Shown piece by piece: positions 1-5,489 of a DNA stretch of 5,489 bases. The position numbers and the translations under genes are program-made. The notes beneath the pieces are model-generated. The model saw only the letters and a program-made list of their open reading frames with translations. It had not been told where the DNA came from and did no database searches. Source of the stretch: Thermodesulfobacteriota bacterium (GTDB lineage: Bacteria > Desulfobacterota > S145-22). The stretch is from positions 1-5,489 of the forward strand of contig JANTFN010000134.1 of assembly GCA_024763435.1 (NCBI GenBank), read 5' to 3'. Numbering within the stretch: position 1 is the stretch's first letter; every line of letters begins with the position of its first letter.

Positions 1-28
1 AAAAAAGGCCCTGAAATCTCAGGGCCTT
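1..28 (-). terminator. Intrinsic (rho-independent) terminator closing the leftward block
   Basis: Positions 7-14 (GGCCCTGA) and 19-26 (TCAGGGCC) form a perfect 8-bp GC-rich stem with a 4-nt loop; A5-A6 and T27-T28 can extend it. Read on the minus strand, the stem is followed directly by at least six T residues (complement of A1-A6; the run may continue beyond the window). The U-tract lies only on the minus-strand side, so it should stop leftward transcription. It lies about 110 nt past the stop of the TlpA-like gene and most simply ends that transcript. A second, weaker stem (86-92 with 96-102, loop of 3) lies between the gene and the terminator and has no minus-strand T-tract. Confidence 0.85.
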
Positions 29-138
29 GAAGTGATAGCCTTGACCGAAGTTTACTCAGAAACGCTCGAACAAAAAACATAATACAAGGTTTTGGAAACC
101 TTTTTCGCGTAATCTGTTATCGGGCAAAACAGCTGGCG

Positions 139-681
139 TTATTTTTGTTTGATTAATTCCTTAACCCGGCTCTCCATTTTCTGTCCAATTTCTTCGTTAA
201 ACCCCACAACATGAAAACGAATATGCCCCTGCTTATCAAGAATAAAAACAGAAGGAATGCTCCGTACCCCGTATTTTTTTGCCACATCCATCGTCCCTAA
301 CAAAATTGGATAACTGACATTATATTTGGATAAAAACCCCTGCAGAGAGTCTTTCTCTTTTCTGTCAAAACTGATTCCCAGGACAACAAGCCCCTTGCCC
401 TTATACGCCTCATAAAGTGAAACCAGATGGGGAACAGCTCGCCGGCAGGGGGGACACCCGATAGACCAGAAATCAAGGACAACCACCTTCCCGCGAAAAT
501 CCTTCAGGGTCTTTGTGCCGCCATTCAAGGCGTCCAGTGTAAAATCAGCCGCTGTTTCGCCACCCGCTTTGGGCGTAGGTTTTTTAGACCCGCAAAAGGC
601 AAAATTCACCCCAACCCCAAGGACAAGAACCCCTGCCAGCAGATATTTCAGCGCGGTCTTTGTAAATTTTCCCTTTCTCAT
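139..681 (-). CDS. TlpA/ResA-family extracytoplasmic thiol-disulfide oxidoreductase, membrane-anchored
   Basis: A 180-residue thioredoxin-fold protein of the TlpA/ResA/CcmG type, which use a CxxC pair to reduce disulfides outside the cytoplasmic membrane, often on apocytochrome c. The N terminus is basic (MRKGKFTK), then a hydrophobic stretch covers about residues 11-29, fitting an uncleaved anchor or signal peptide. C30 might be a lipidation site, but the residues before it (F-A-F) do not fit a normal lipobox. The AhpC-TSA/redoxin-like fold starts near residue 44; the active site is F71-W-S-I-G-C76-P-P-C79, and S141-I-P143 is the conserved cis-proline loop. Length is normal for the family. 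The start overlaps the thioredoxin stop (ATGA, 678-681), with only a weak AAGG at 689-692, so translation is probably coupled. Substrate is unknown; no cytochrome maturation genes are in view. Confidence 0.88.
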   Translation of the reverse strand: MRKGKFTKTALKYLLAGVLVLGVGVNFAFCGSKKPTPKAGGETAADFTLDALNGGTKTLKDFRGKVVVLDFWSIGCPPCRRAVPHLVSLYEAYKGKGLVVLGISFDRKEKDSLQGFLSKYNVSYPILLGTMDVAKKYGVRSIPSVFILDKQGHIRFHVVGFNEEIGQKMESRVKELIKQK

Positions 682-1013
682 GACACGGCCTTATCGATCA
701 TGGCTTTCAGGTGCGCCTTTGGGACAACCCCCACAACCTGGTCCGCTACCTTCCCGTCTTTAAAAAGAATGACTGTTGGGATACCTCGAATTCCATACTG
801 CCCCGGGGTAGCCGGACTTTCATCCACATTCATCTTGGCAACCTTGAGTTTCCCTTTATATTCATCAGACAGCTCTACAATGACCGGCCCTATAATATTA
901 CAGGGCGCACACCAAGGTGCCCAGAAATCGACAAGTGTCGGCATATCCGCGTCCAATACCTCTCTTTGAAAATTCCCATCATTTACATGTAGTAGATTTT
1001 CATTTTCAGCCAT
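678..1013 (-). CDS. trxA: Thioredoxin (WCAPC active site)
   Basis: A 111-residue single-domain thioredoxin, the general cytoplasmic protein-disulfide reductase recycled by thioredoxin reductase. Visible hallmarks are the buried Asp D29 in LVDFWAPW, the redox motif W34-C35-A36-P37-C38, the middle strand VAKMNVDE (about 58-65) and the cis-proline loop G77-I78-P79-T80. The active site is CAPC rather than the usual CGPC, a variant known in some bacterial thioredoxins that could shift the redox potential slightly. There is no signal peptide, so it acts in the cytoplasm. The start is fixed by a full Shine-Dalgarno, AAGGAGG at 1019-1025, five bases before ATG. It lies 122 bp downstream of the polyprenyl synthase, with its own promoter in the gap, and overlaps the TlpA-like gene by 4 nt. 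The two may be a redox pair across the membrane, which would need a CcdA/DsbD-type carrier not encoded here. Confidence 0.95.
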   Translation of the reverse strand: MAENENLLHVNDGNFQREVLDADMPTLVDFWAPWCAPCNIIGPVIVELSDEYKGKLKVAKMNVDESPATPGQYGIRGIPTVILFKDGKVADQVVGVVPKAHLKAMIDKAVS

Positions 1014-1081
1014 TTTTTCCTCCTTCAGAAATTTAACAACTTTTTTATTTTCAACATACTCAAGGGGTTTCCCCTAAAGCC

Positions 1082-1115
1082 CTCCCTACTTATAAAATAG
1101 ATTTACGCTTGTCAA
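1082..1115 (-). promoter_or_regulatory. Candidate sigma70 promoter for trxA and the TlpA-like gene
   Basis: Read on the minus strand, a perfect TTGACA (-35) lies at 1110-1115 and TATAAG (-10, five of six consensus bases) at 1089-1094, with a 15-bp spacer that is shorter than the optimal 17. Transcription would start near 1082, leaving a leader of about 68 nt that contains a small AGGGG/CCCCT hairpin (1063-1075) before the Shine-Dalgarno at 1019-1025. This would let the two redox genes be expressed independently of the polyprenyl synthase upstream. No terminator is visible between the synthase and trxA, so read-through is also likely. Confidence 0.55.
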
Positions 1116-1135
1116 CCCTCTTTTAACAACCGTTT

Positions 1136-2098
1136 TCAATGTTTTCTTTTCACAATATACTCGGCAAGATCCACCAAGGCATCCCGTTCCCCGCAGCGCG
1201 GGACCGATTCAAGGCACTTTTTGGCCTTCGACACATACTCACGCGCGAGGGTCATCGTGGCTGCCACGCCTTTGTACTTCTCAATCAAGCCCTGCACCTT
1301 ATCAAAATCATCGTGACTTATTTTTTCCGAGAGGATAATATCCTTAATACGCCTTTTTTCATCCCCATCTGCCTTTTTATAAGATACAATCAAGGGAAAA
1401 GTTACCTTCCCCTCCCGCAAATCGGTCCCGATAGTTTTCCCAAAGGTTTCATGCGTCGACGTATAATCGAGACAGTCATCAATCAACTGAAAGGCAATTC
1501 CCACAAAAAGACCATACGACCTCATCGTGTCTTCGATTTCTTCCGGGGCATCTCCAAGAACCGCGCCGATTTGACTGGCCGCGGAAATCAACACAGCAGT
1601 TTTACTGGTAATAAGTTCCATATACTCCTGATCGGAAATATCAAGGTCCCCCGTCTTCACGAGTTCCAGGATTTCGCCTTCCGCAAGGCGCGTTGTCGCC
1701 TCGGCAAGAATTTTCAGGATTTTAAGGTTCCCGTCCTCGACCATAAGAAAAAAAGACTTCGAAAAAAGAAAATCCCCGACGAGGACACTCGCCTCGCTGC
1801 CCCAGAGTGTATTGGCAGCTGGCGTCCCACGCCGGATATCCGCATTATCTACCACATCGTCATGCAAAAGGGTTGCGGTATGGATAAATTCCACAATGCT
1901 CGCCATACGGATGGCCCGCTGTCCACGATATCCATTCAGACGAGAACTCAACAAAAGGATTGCGGGACGTATCCGCTTTCCCCCACTGCTGAGAATATGC
2001 TTCCCGATCTTCGCAATCAGGGGAACCCTTGACGCGAGATACTCTTGAAAACTTGTTTCGACCAAACTCAGGTCATCTTCTATAATGGACAAATCCAT
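1136..2098 (-). CDS. ispB: Long-chain all-trans polyprenyl diphosphate synthase (octaprenyl/heptaprenyl type)
   Basis: A 320-residue class I trans-prenyltransferase that adds isopentenyl diphosphate units to an allylic primer to build the side chain of respiratory quinones. Motifs in order: G39-G-K-R-I-R-P45 (IPP binding), the first aspartate-rich motif D80-D-V-V-D84 followed by R89-R90, the KT pair in SKTAVL (about 165-166), and the second aspartate-rich motif F203-Q-L-I-D207-D-C-L-D211 with downstream K221 and K231. The residue five before the first Asp is the small A75, as in E. coli IspB; short-chain (FPP) enzymes often have a bulky residue there, so a long product (C35-C50) is inferred. 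The exact length cannot be read from sequence, and the symbol is by similarity to IspB. Length matches the family. The ATG lacks any Shine-Dalgarno, and a promoter lies immediately upstream. No in-frame upstream ATG, GTG or TTG looked better. Confidence 0.92.
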   Translation of the reverse strand: MDLSIIEDDLSLVETSFQEYLASRVPLIAKIGKHILSSGGKRIRPAILLLSSRLNGYRGQRAIRMASIVEFIHTATLLHDDVVDNADIRRGTPAANTLWGSEASVLVGDFLFSKSFFLMVEDGNLKILKILAEATTRLAEGEILELVKTGDLDISDQEYMELITSKTAVLISAASQIGAVLGDAPEEIEDTMRSYGLFVGIAFQLIDDCLDYTSTHETFGKTIGTDLREGKVTFPLIVSYKKADGDEKRRIKDIILSEKISHDDFDKVQGLIEKYKGVAATMTLAREYVSKAKKCLESVPRCGERDALVDLAEYIVKRKH

Positions 2099-2133
2099 AG
2101 GCGATATATATCTGATTCCATAATATTTGTCAA
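2098..2133 (-). promoter_or_regulatory. Sigma70-like promoter of the polyprenyl synthase, probably giving a leaderless mRNA
   Basis: On the minus strand TTGACA (perfect -35) is at 2128-2133 and TATATA (-10, four of six) at 2105-2110, separated by exactly 17 bp. Only six bases (2099-2104) lie between the -10 box and the ATG at 2096-2098, so the expected start of transcription is at or within a base or two of the initiation codon. This fits the absence of a Shine-Dalgarno before the ATG. Confidence 0.6.
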
Positions 2134-2626
2134 AAGAGAATTGATACAGCGCAGATTATACGACAATTGGTTCGGAAGGACCGAGACGCCGGGGCAACAT
2201 AACATAGCCTCGTTGTTGCGGGCTGTTGAAAACTGTGTGCCCGTTGTTATCACCTCGGACACAGGCACTTCTGAAATTATTGGACTCTATGAAAAAATTT
2301 TAAAAAACTTCCCGTCTTTTTCAGTCGGGGATCATTGTGGCAGAAATTCCTGTATTGCGGTATCCCGCTTCAGGGGTATGTCCCGCATAGACAACCTCCT
2401 TGATGGCAACAATGAATTTCGGGGTTATAGCCCTTAGGACAGAGGGTAGCCGCCATTCCTGTTGGCTGCATGAGAATAAACAGAACACCTTAAATCACAA
2501 TCATATAAGTTAAACTGTTTTTCCAATTCCGCACGTCAAAAATTAAATTTCTTTTCATTTCGCCCACCCTTTTCCCTGAATCTGGTTAAAATGTTTATGT
2601 GTGTTTCAACCCATACTAACAGCATG
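2134..2626. other. Divergent intergenic region without a convincing gene
   Basis: This separates the leftward synthase from the rightward CARDB gene. I recognise no RNA gene or known protein. About 2170-2490 is of ordinary base composition, and on the minus strand it contains two overlapping short frames: 18 codons at 2332-2388 with a strong Shine-Dalgarno (AAGGAGG, 2395-2401, six bases before ATG), and 55 codons at 2321-2488 from a GTG, ending ...TMIPD. Both could be remnants or chance. Downstream of them a weak CCCG/CGGG stem (about 2311-2330) is followed on the minus strand by a T-run. A CGGGC/GCCCG inverted pair is at 2219-2223 and 2239-2243. From about 2490 rightward the DNA becomes AT-rich and uninformative. 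A plus-strand frame of 130 codons starting inside the synthase gene lacks a ribosome site and is taken as chance. Confidence 0.6.
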
Positions 2627-2632
2627 TATCAT
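2604..2632 (+). promoter_or_regulatory. Weak candidate promoter for the CARDB-repeat gene
   Basis: TATCAT (five of six -10 bases) at 2627-2632 stands 17 bp after TTTCAA at 2604-2609, which matches the -35 consensus poorly (three of six). Transcription would then start near 2639, just at the foot of the inverted repeat 2641-2693. No better plus-strand promoter was seen between 2440 and the gene, and an alternative sigma factor or activator cannot be excluded. Confidence 0.25.
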
Positions 2633-2640
2633 TTCGGGCA

Positions 2641-2693
2641 CAAAAAGTTCAAATGTTTCAAAAAATTTTTTTCATGTTTTTTTGAACTTTTTG
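2641..2693 (+). repeat. 13-bp perfect inverted repeat (leader hairpin or operator) before the CARDB gene
   Basis: CAAAAAGTTCAAA at 2641-2653 is exactly complementary to TTTGAACTTTTTG at 2681-2693, with a 27-nt AT-rich loop that includes an A6T7 block. The right arm is followed by ACTTTTTTG, and the gene's Shine-Dalgarno AAGGAGG is at 2718-2724. As RNA it would be an A/U-rich stem-loop in the 5' leader, 25 nt before the ribosome site. As DNA it could bind a dimeric regulator. The only T-run lies on the plus-strand side, but the stem has too little GC to be a convincing terminator. Confidence 0.6.
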
Positions 2694-2730
2694 ACTTTTT
2701 TGCTACTTACCGATTGAAAGGAGGAAAATC

Positions 2731-5067
2731 ATGAAAAGATCCCTGACGATCTCACTTATCTTATTCTTTTTCGCCGCCACGGTCATGAGCAGTCAAGTCA
2801 CCTCGAAAAAACGTGGCCATTCGTCCAAACAACAATCTCCGTCCTCTTCTTCATCGTCTCAGACCAAACCGGTCGTCAAAACACATGTTCCCATCCCACG
2901 CGCCAAAATCGTTAAGCTGCTGCCGGATCTTGAGGTAGAAAAAATCTGGCTGGACAAGGGGCGGGTAGCCTTCACTCTGAAAAACAGCGGAAAAGGAATC
3001 ATCCCGGACAAAGGATTTAAAAAGGGGCATGTTTCGGTCATCTTTGGCAGAAAAACGCATACCTACGCCTTTGCCACTGTTGACCTCAAGGGTGTTCTGA
3101 AAAAACCGGGGGAATCTGTTTCATTTACGACCCAAATCAAACCCGCCGCCAACACCAGGAGTCAGCGCGTCACCATAACGGTTATTGTGGATGCCTCCAA
3201 CCAGATACGTGAACACAACGAAGGCAATAACAAGAAAACGGTTCAGTTGTCGGTTCCTAAGTTGATGGTACCGGTAAAGGCAGTCGGTCGACCGACCCCA
3301 AAGACACGCCGTTCAAAATCACCCACAAGGCAGGCAGCCTCCGGAAGCAACGCCTTAAAATGCCCTCCAATTGCCGTCGAGAGAATCTATCTCCGGCATG
3401 GAACGGTGCACGTACGCCTGAAGAACAGCGGGCCAAAAACATTGGCAAAAACACCCCTCAAATCCATACCCCTGCGCCTGACCCTGGGAAATACGACACG
3501 CACCTGGCACCTTAACGGGATCAATCTCCGGCGGTACCTGTCACGCCCCGGCAGCAGTTATGATTTTGACACCGGTATTGCCGTCAAAAAACAGGGTCTT
3601 ATCGTTGCCCGTCTGGGCGAGGGGCGGCAGGCAAAAACCCTGCATGTCTTTATGCGTCCCACCCCCCTGACAGTTCTTTCTGTAGGCCACGCCCCCAAAG
3701 GCGGTGTTCGCACCTCAAACGGCCCCTATGTCAAGACGCCCGCCGCAGGGAAAAGGCCCGTGCCGCTTCGTCCCGGCCAGGGCTCCCCACCCAATCACAA
3801 CCTTCCCCAGCCGAACCCGGAAGGCCCGCAAACGGGTACGGCGGCGCTTATACCGATTTTAAAGATTACCAAAATAACCGTTACCCCTGAATCTCCACGG
3901 GCAAAACACGACATGGTCACAATCCATGTAACGGTAAAAAACATCGGGGGCATGTCCTGTCCATGCCGTTGTGAATTTACTTTAGGCTTAGGTTTAAATA
4001 TACAAGATACAATATATGGATTTTACTATCTATTGCCGAAAAGTACTTACAGTAAGTTTAATATTCCTCTGCTCGATCCCGGTGAAGAGGTACATTTTTC
4101 CCCTACAGTGACAATCCCCAAATCAGGATATCATACGATTATCGCATGGCTTCATGACACACAAAATTTTGACGAAGAAAACCCTGGACCATCAATTATC
4201 CAGCCAGCGGAAGGTAGCTGGAGGGTGGAAAAGACCTTTTACGTAAGGGAGGCACCCCAGCCGACGGATATCGTGCTGGAAAAGGTCGAAAGGGCCCCTG
4301 ACGGGCGGCTCAAGATCAGCATGCACAACACCGGATATAATATTCCAGATCCGGATTTTAATCATTCATACGTAAAAGTCACCATCAATAACGGGGCACC
4401 AAGATTGATGAAATTGAGTGAAATTGATCCCACCGGACTCCTAAAAATCGGATGGCCTGCTTATATGTCTCCCATGGTACACGTTTCCTTTATCTGGCCC
4501 GCGCGAACAGGCGCCCACTACCAGGATGGCATCAACCCCTCCGAGCTCGATGAAAGCACTGTGCGCATCCATGTGAATTACAACGGCAGTATTGCCGAAA
4601 CGAATCGCTGGAACGATATCATCGAAAAACATTTCTCGAGTAATCCCGCTAATGTGTCGGAGAGGATTTTTGGTAACTTGCCCGATCTAATCGTGTGTTC
4701 CTTCAAAATCATCCGTTTTGTTAAAGGCCAGCATTATCCTATCAATGTTGTGGTGAAAAACGTCGGTCCGGCCCCGGCAGGTCCATCTAAACTCTATATC
4801 TGGGAGAAAGGACATACCATTTCTTCACACGATATTCCGGCATTGGACCCCGGGGACAACTACGAAGTATTTCGAGATACATTTTTTCATCGAACAGATA
4901 CATACCAGTTTAACGCCCTTATTAATGGAAACGGCCAGGATGAAACCGACTTGGATAATAATATATGGCATGGGCAAATCTTCGTTCTTGAAAATGGCGG
5001 TTCATCGGTTACGCACACGGTCCCTCGGGACTTTGGTTGCTCAAACAACCAGAGCACCAGCAACTAA
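2731..5067 (+). CDS. Exported multi-domain CARDB-repeat (Ig-like beta) protein of unknown role
   Basis: A 778-residue exported protein. Residues 1-20 are a Sec signal peptide (MKR, hydrophobic LTISLILFFFAATV, likely cut after VMS20). A poly-Ser/Lys linker follows (about 25-50). About five CARDB-like beta-sandwich repeats are visible: 65-176 (PDLEVEKIW, LKNSG, KKPGESV, and the acidic EHNEGNN at 161-167), 211-309 (degenerate, without the acidic-Asn end), 376-505 (VTVKNIGG, LLDPGEE, NFDEENP), 512-635 (MHNTGY, AETNRWND) and 650-754 (LPDLIV, VVKNVGP, ALDPGD, DETDLDNN). Basic or Pro/Gly-rich linkers join repeats 1-2 (about 180-208) and 2-3 (about 320-370). CARDB domains usually mediate adhesion or binding in surface proteins; no catalytic domain, C-terminal anchor or sorting signal is seen. 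Notable are three spaced cysteines (C410, C412, C414) and an AT-rich patch. The start is set by AAGGAGG at 2718-2724, six bases before ATG. Function and partner are unknown. Confidence 0.85.
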   Translation: MKRSLTISLILFFFAATVMSSQVTSKKRGHSSKQQSPSSSSSSQTKPVVKTHVPIPRAKIVKLLPDLEVEKIWLDKGRVAFTLKNSGKGIIPDKGFKKGHVSVIFGRKTHTYAFATVDLKGVLKKPGESVSFTTQIKPAANTRSQRVTITVIVDASNQIREHNEGNNKKTVQLSVPKLMVPVKAVGRPTPKTRRSKSPTRQAASGSNALKCPPIAVERIYLRHGTVHVRLKNSGPKTLAKTPLKSIPLRLTLGNTTRTWHLNGINLRRYLSRPGSSYDFDTGIAVKKQGLIVARLGEGRQAKTLHVFMRPTPLTVLSVGHAPKGGVRTSNGPYVKTPAAGKRPVPLRPGQGSPPNHNLPQPNPEGPQTGTAALIPILKITKITVTPESPRAKHDMVTIHVTVKNIGGMSCPCRCEFTLGLGLNIQDTIYGFYYLLPKSTYSKFNIPLLDPGEEVHFSPTVTIPKSGYHTIIAWLHDTQNFDEENPGPSIIQPAEGSWRVEKTFYVREAPQPTDIVLEKVERAPDGRLKISMHNTGYNIPDPDFNHSYVKVTINNGAPRLMKLSEIDPTGLLKIGWPAYMSPMVHVSFIWPARTGAHYQDGINPSELDESTVRIHVNYNGSIAETNRWNDIIEKHFSSNPANVSERIFGNLPDLIVCSFKIIRFVKGQHYPINVVVKNVGPAPAGPSKLYIWEKGHTISSHDIPALDPGDNYEVFRDTFFHRTDTYQFNALINGNGQDETDLDNNIWHGQIFVLENGGSSVTHTVPRDFGCSNNQSTSN

Positions 5068-5098
5068 AAACGGCCGGGTCTTCGATGACTAAACGGAA

Positions 5099-5133
5099 CC
5101 CTTGATGTGTAATAAACGACACTTGATCTGACA
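5099..5133. mobile_element. Possible insertion-sequence terminus beside the transposase remnant
   Basis: Read on the minus strand from 5133, the sequence begins TGTCAGATCAAGTGTCG and runs on through TTTATTACACATCAAGGG. The TGT start and general form resemble terminal repeats of IS481-type elements. It lies just beyond the break in the transposase remnant, but its outer end faces right, toward the remnant, which is not how the right end of that same element should face. It could be the end of a second element fragment, or a chance likeness; no partner repeat is visible in the window. Confidence 0.3.
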
Positions 5134-5147
5134 ATCTGGCTTTTTTC

Positions 5148-5489
5148 TCATTCGTTAACTGCATGATTATATCCTACCATTTTCTCCTGTGCCATCTTGG
5201 CCTCCAGGGCCGTGAGCCTCTTCTTGAAGGTCTCCAGGTCATGTCTCAACCAGATGCCCCTGACTCCTCCGGGAGAGACGAACATCCCCCTTCTTCTTCA
5301 ACTCGTTGGATACCCTTAACTGCCCAAAGGCCGGCTGTTCTATCGCCATGGCTCAGATCGCTTCTTTTATCTCCGGCGCGACCCGATTCTTCAGGTTGGG
5401 CCTCTTGCGGCTCAATTCCTGAAGGGCCTGCTCGCCTCCCTTCTCATACAATTCCTTGAAACGGTAAAAACTGTCTCTCGAATACCCAA
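5148..5489 (-). pseudogene. IS481-like transposase remnant, N-terminal part, truncated and frameshifted
   Basis: Translating the minus strand from the right edge gives GYSRDSFYRFKELYEKGGEQ and onward, a pattern I recognise from the helix-turn-helix N-terminal region of IS481/IS3-like DDE transposases. The frame hits TGA at 5353-5355 after EIKEAI, continues in the same frame with AMAIEQPAFGQLRVSNELKK, then needs a shift at a run of five Gs (5286-5290). Past the shift, FVSPGGVRGIWLRHDLETF and KKRLTALEAKMAQEKM follow. The familiar sequence stops near 5175; the frame then closes at 5148-5150 after unrelated residues. The whole integrase core with its DDE residues is missing, so the copy cannot be active. 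The extreme N terminus lies beyond the window. Family assignment is by memory of the sequence pattern, not a search. Confidence 0.8.

Noticed and set aside
86..105. Stem AAGGTTT / AAACCTT with following Ts as a plus-strand terminator.
   Set aside because: It is a short AT-rich stem with a 3-nt loop, and no plus-strand gene ends here; the strong minus-strand terminator is at 1-28.
427..969. Plus-strand 180-codon frame opposite the TlpA-like gene and thioredoxin.
   Set aside because: Both antisense genes carry full family motifs; this frame has none and is a shadow.
1139..2032. Plus-strand 297-codon frame opposite the polyprenyl synthase.
   Set aside because: It is a long antisense shadow of a gene with all catalytic motifs; its translation has no domain features.
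2170..2260. Possible tRNA or riboswitch in the intergenic region.
   Set aside because: No T-arm GGTTCRA context, acceptor pairing or known aptamer core could be found on either strand; only scattered 4-5 bp stems.
2045..2437. Plus-strand 130-codon open frame running from inside the polyprenyl synthase gene into the intergenic region.
   Set aside because: It begins with TTG, has no ribosome site, overlaps a secure gene on the other strand, and shows no recognisable domain.
5031..5054. Stem CTTTGGTTG / CAACCAGAG at the end of the CARDB gene as a terminator.
   Set aside because: It lies inside the coding region and is followed by CACCAGCAAC, with no T-tract.
5163..5459. Plus-strand 98-codon frame near the right edge.
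   Set aside because: It is Ser/Pro-rich noise opposite the transposase remnant, whose minus-strand frames give recognisable sequence.

Overview
The window looks like chromosomal DNA of a Gram-negative, probably anaerobic bacterium of the Desulfobacterota ('deltaproteobacterial') type. This rests on recognition only: the long-chain polyprenyl synthase, the WCAPC thioredoxin, a CARDB-repeat secreted protein and the IS481-like transposase remnant are all of a kind I associate with that group. No rRNA or other phylogenetic marker is present.

Layout. Positions 1-2133 hold a leftward (minus-strand) block. A long-chain polyprenyl diphosphate synthase (1136-2098) has its own sigma70-like promoter placed so close that the mRNA may be leaderless. 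It is followed by a thioredoxin (678-1013), which has a second promoter and a strong Shine-Dalgarno, and by a membrane-anchored TlpA/ResA-type thiol-disulfide protein (139-681) that overlaps the thioredoxin stop by 4 nt (ATGA). A textbook intrinsic terminator at 1-28 closes the block. Positions 2099-2730 are a 632-bp divergent intergenic region with no convincing gene, though it contains two short overlapping minus-strand reading frames, one with a very good Shine-Dalgarno. Its right part is AT-rich and carries a 13-bp inverted repeat just upstream of the next gene. Positions 2731-5067 encode, on the plus strand, a 778-residue exported protein made of about five CARDB/Ig-like beta domains joined by Pro/Ser-rich linkers. 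From 5148 to the right edge is the decayed N-terminal half of an IS481-like transposase on the minus strand, broken by an in-frame stop and a G-run frameshift. Next to it is an IS-end-like sequence in the opposite sense to that expected.

How the genes fit together. The synthase makes the isoprenoid tail for respiratory quinone (or undecaprenyl-type) lipids. The thioredoxin and the TlpA-like protein form a translationally coupled cytoplasmic/extracytoplasmic reductant pair of the sort used in cytochrome c maturation or envelope thiol repair. The shared theme is respiratory-chain biogenesis, but no cytochrome or Ccd/DsbD partner is in the window to prove it. The CARDB protein is divergent from this block and probably unrelated in function. 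I found no CRISPR array, tRNA, rRNA or clear new multi-gene system; the most worthwhile oddities are the predicted leaderless start, the leader hairpin, the Cys cluster and AT-rich patch in the CARDB protein, and the small frames in the intergenic region.
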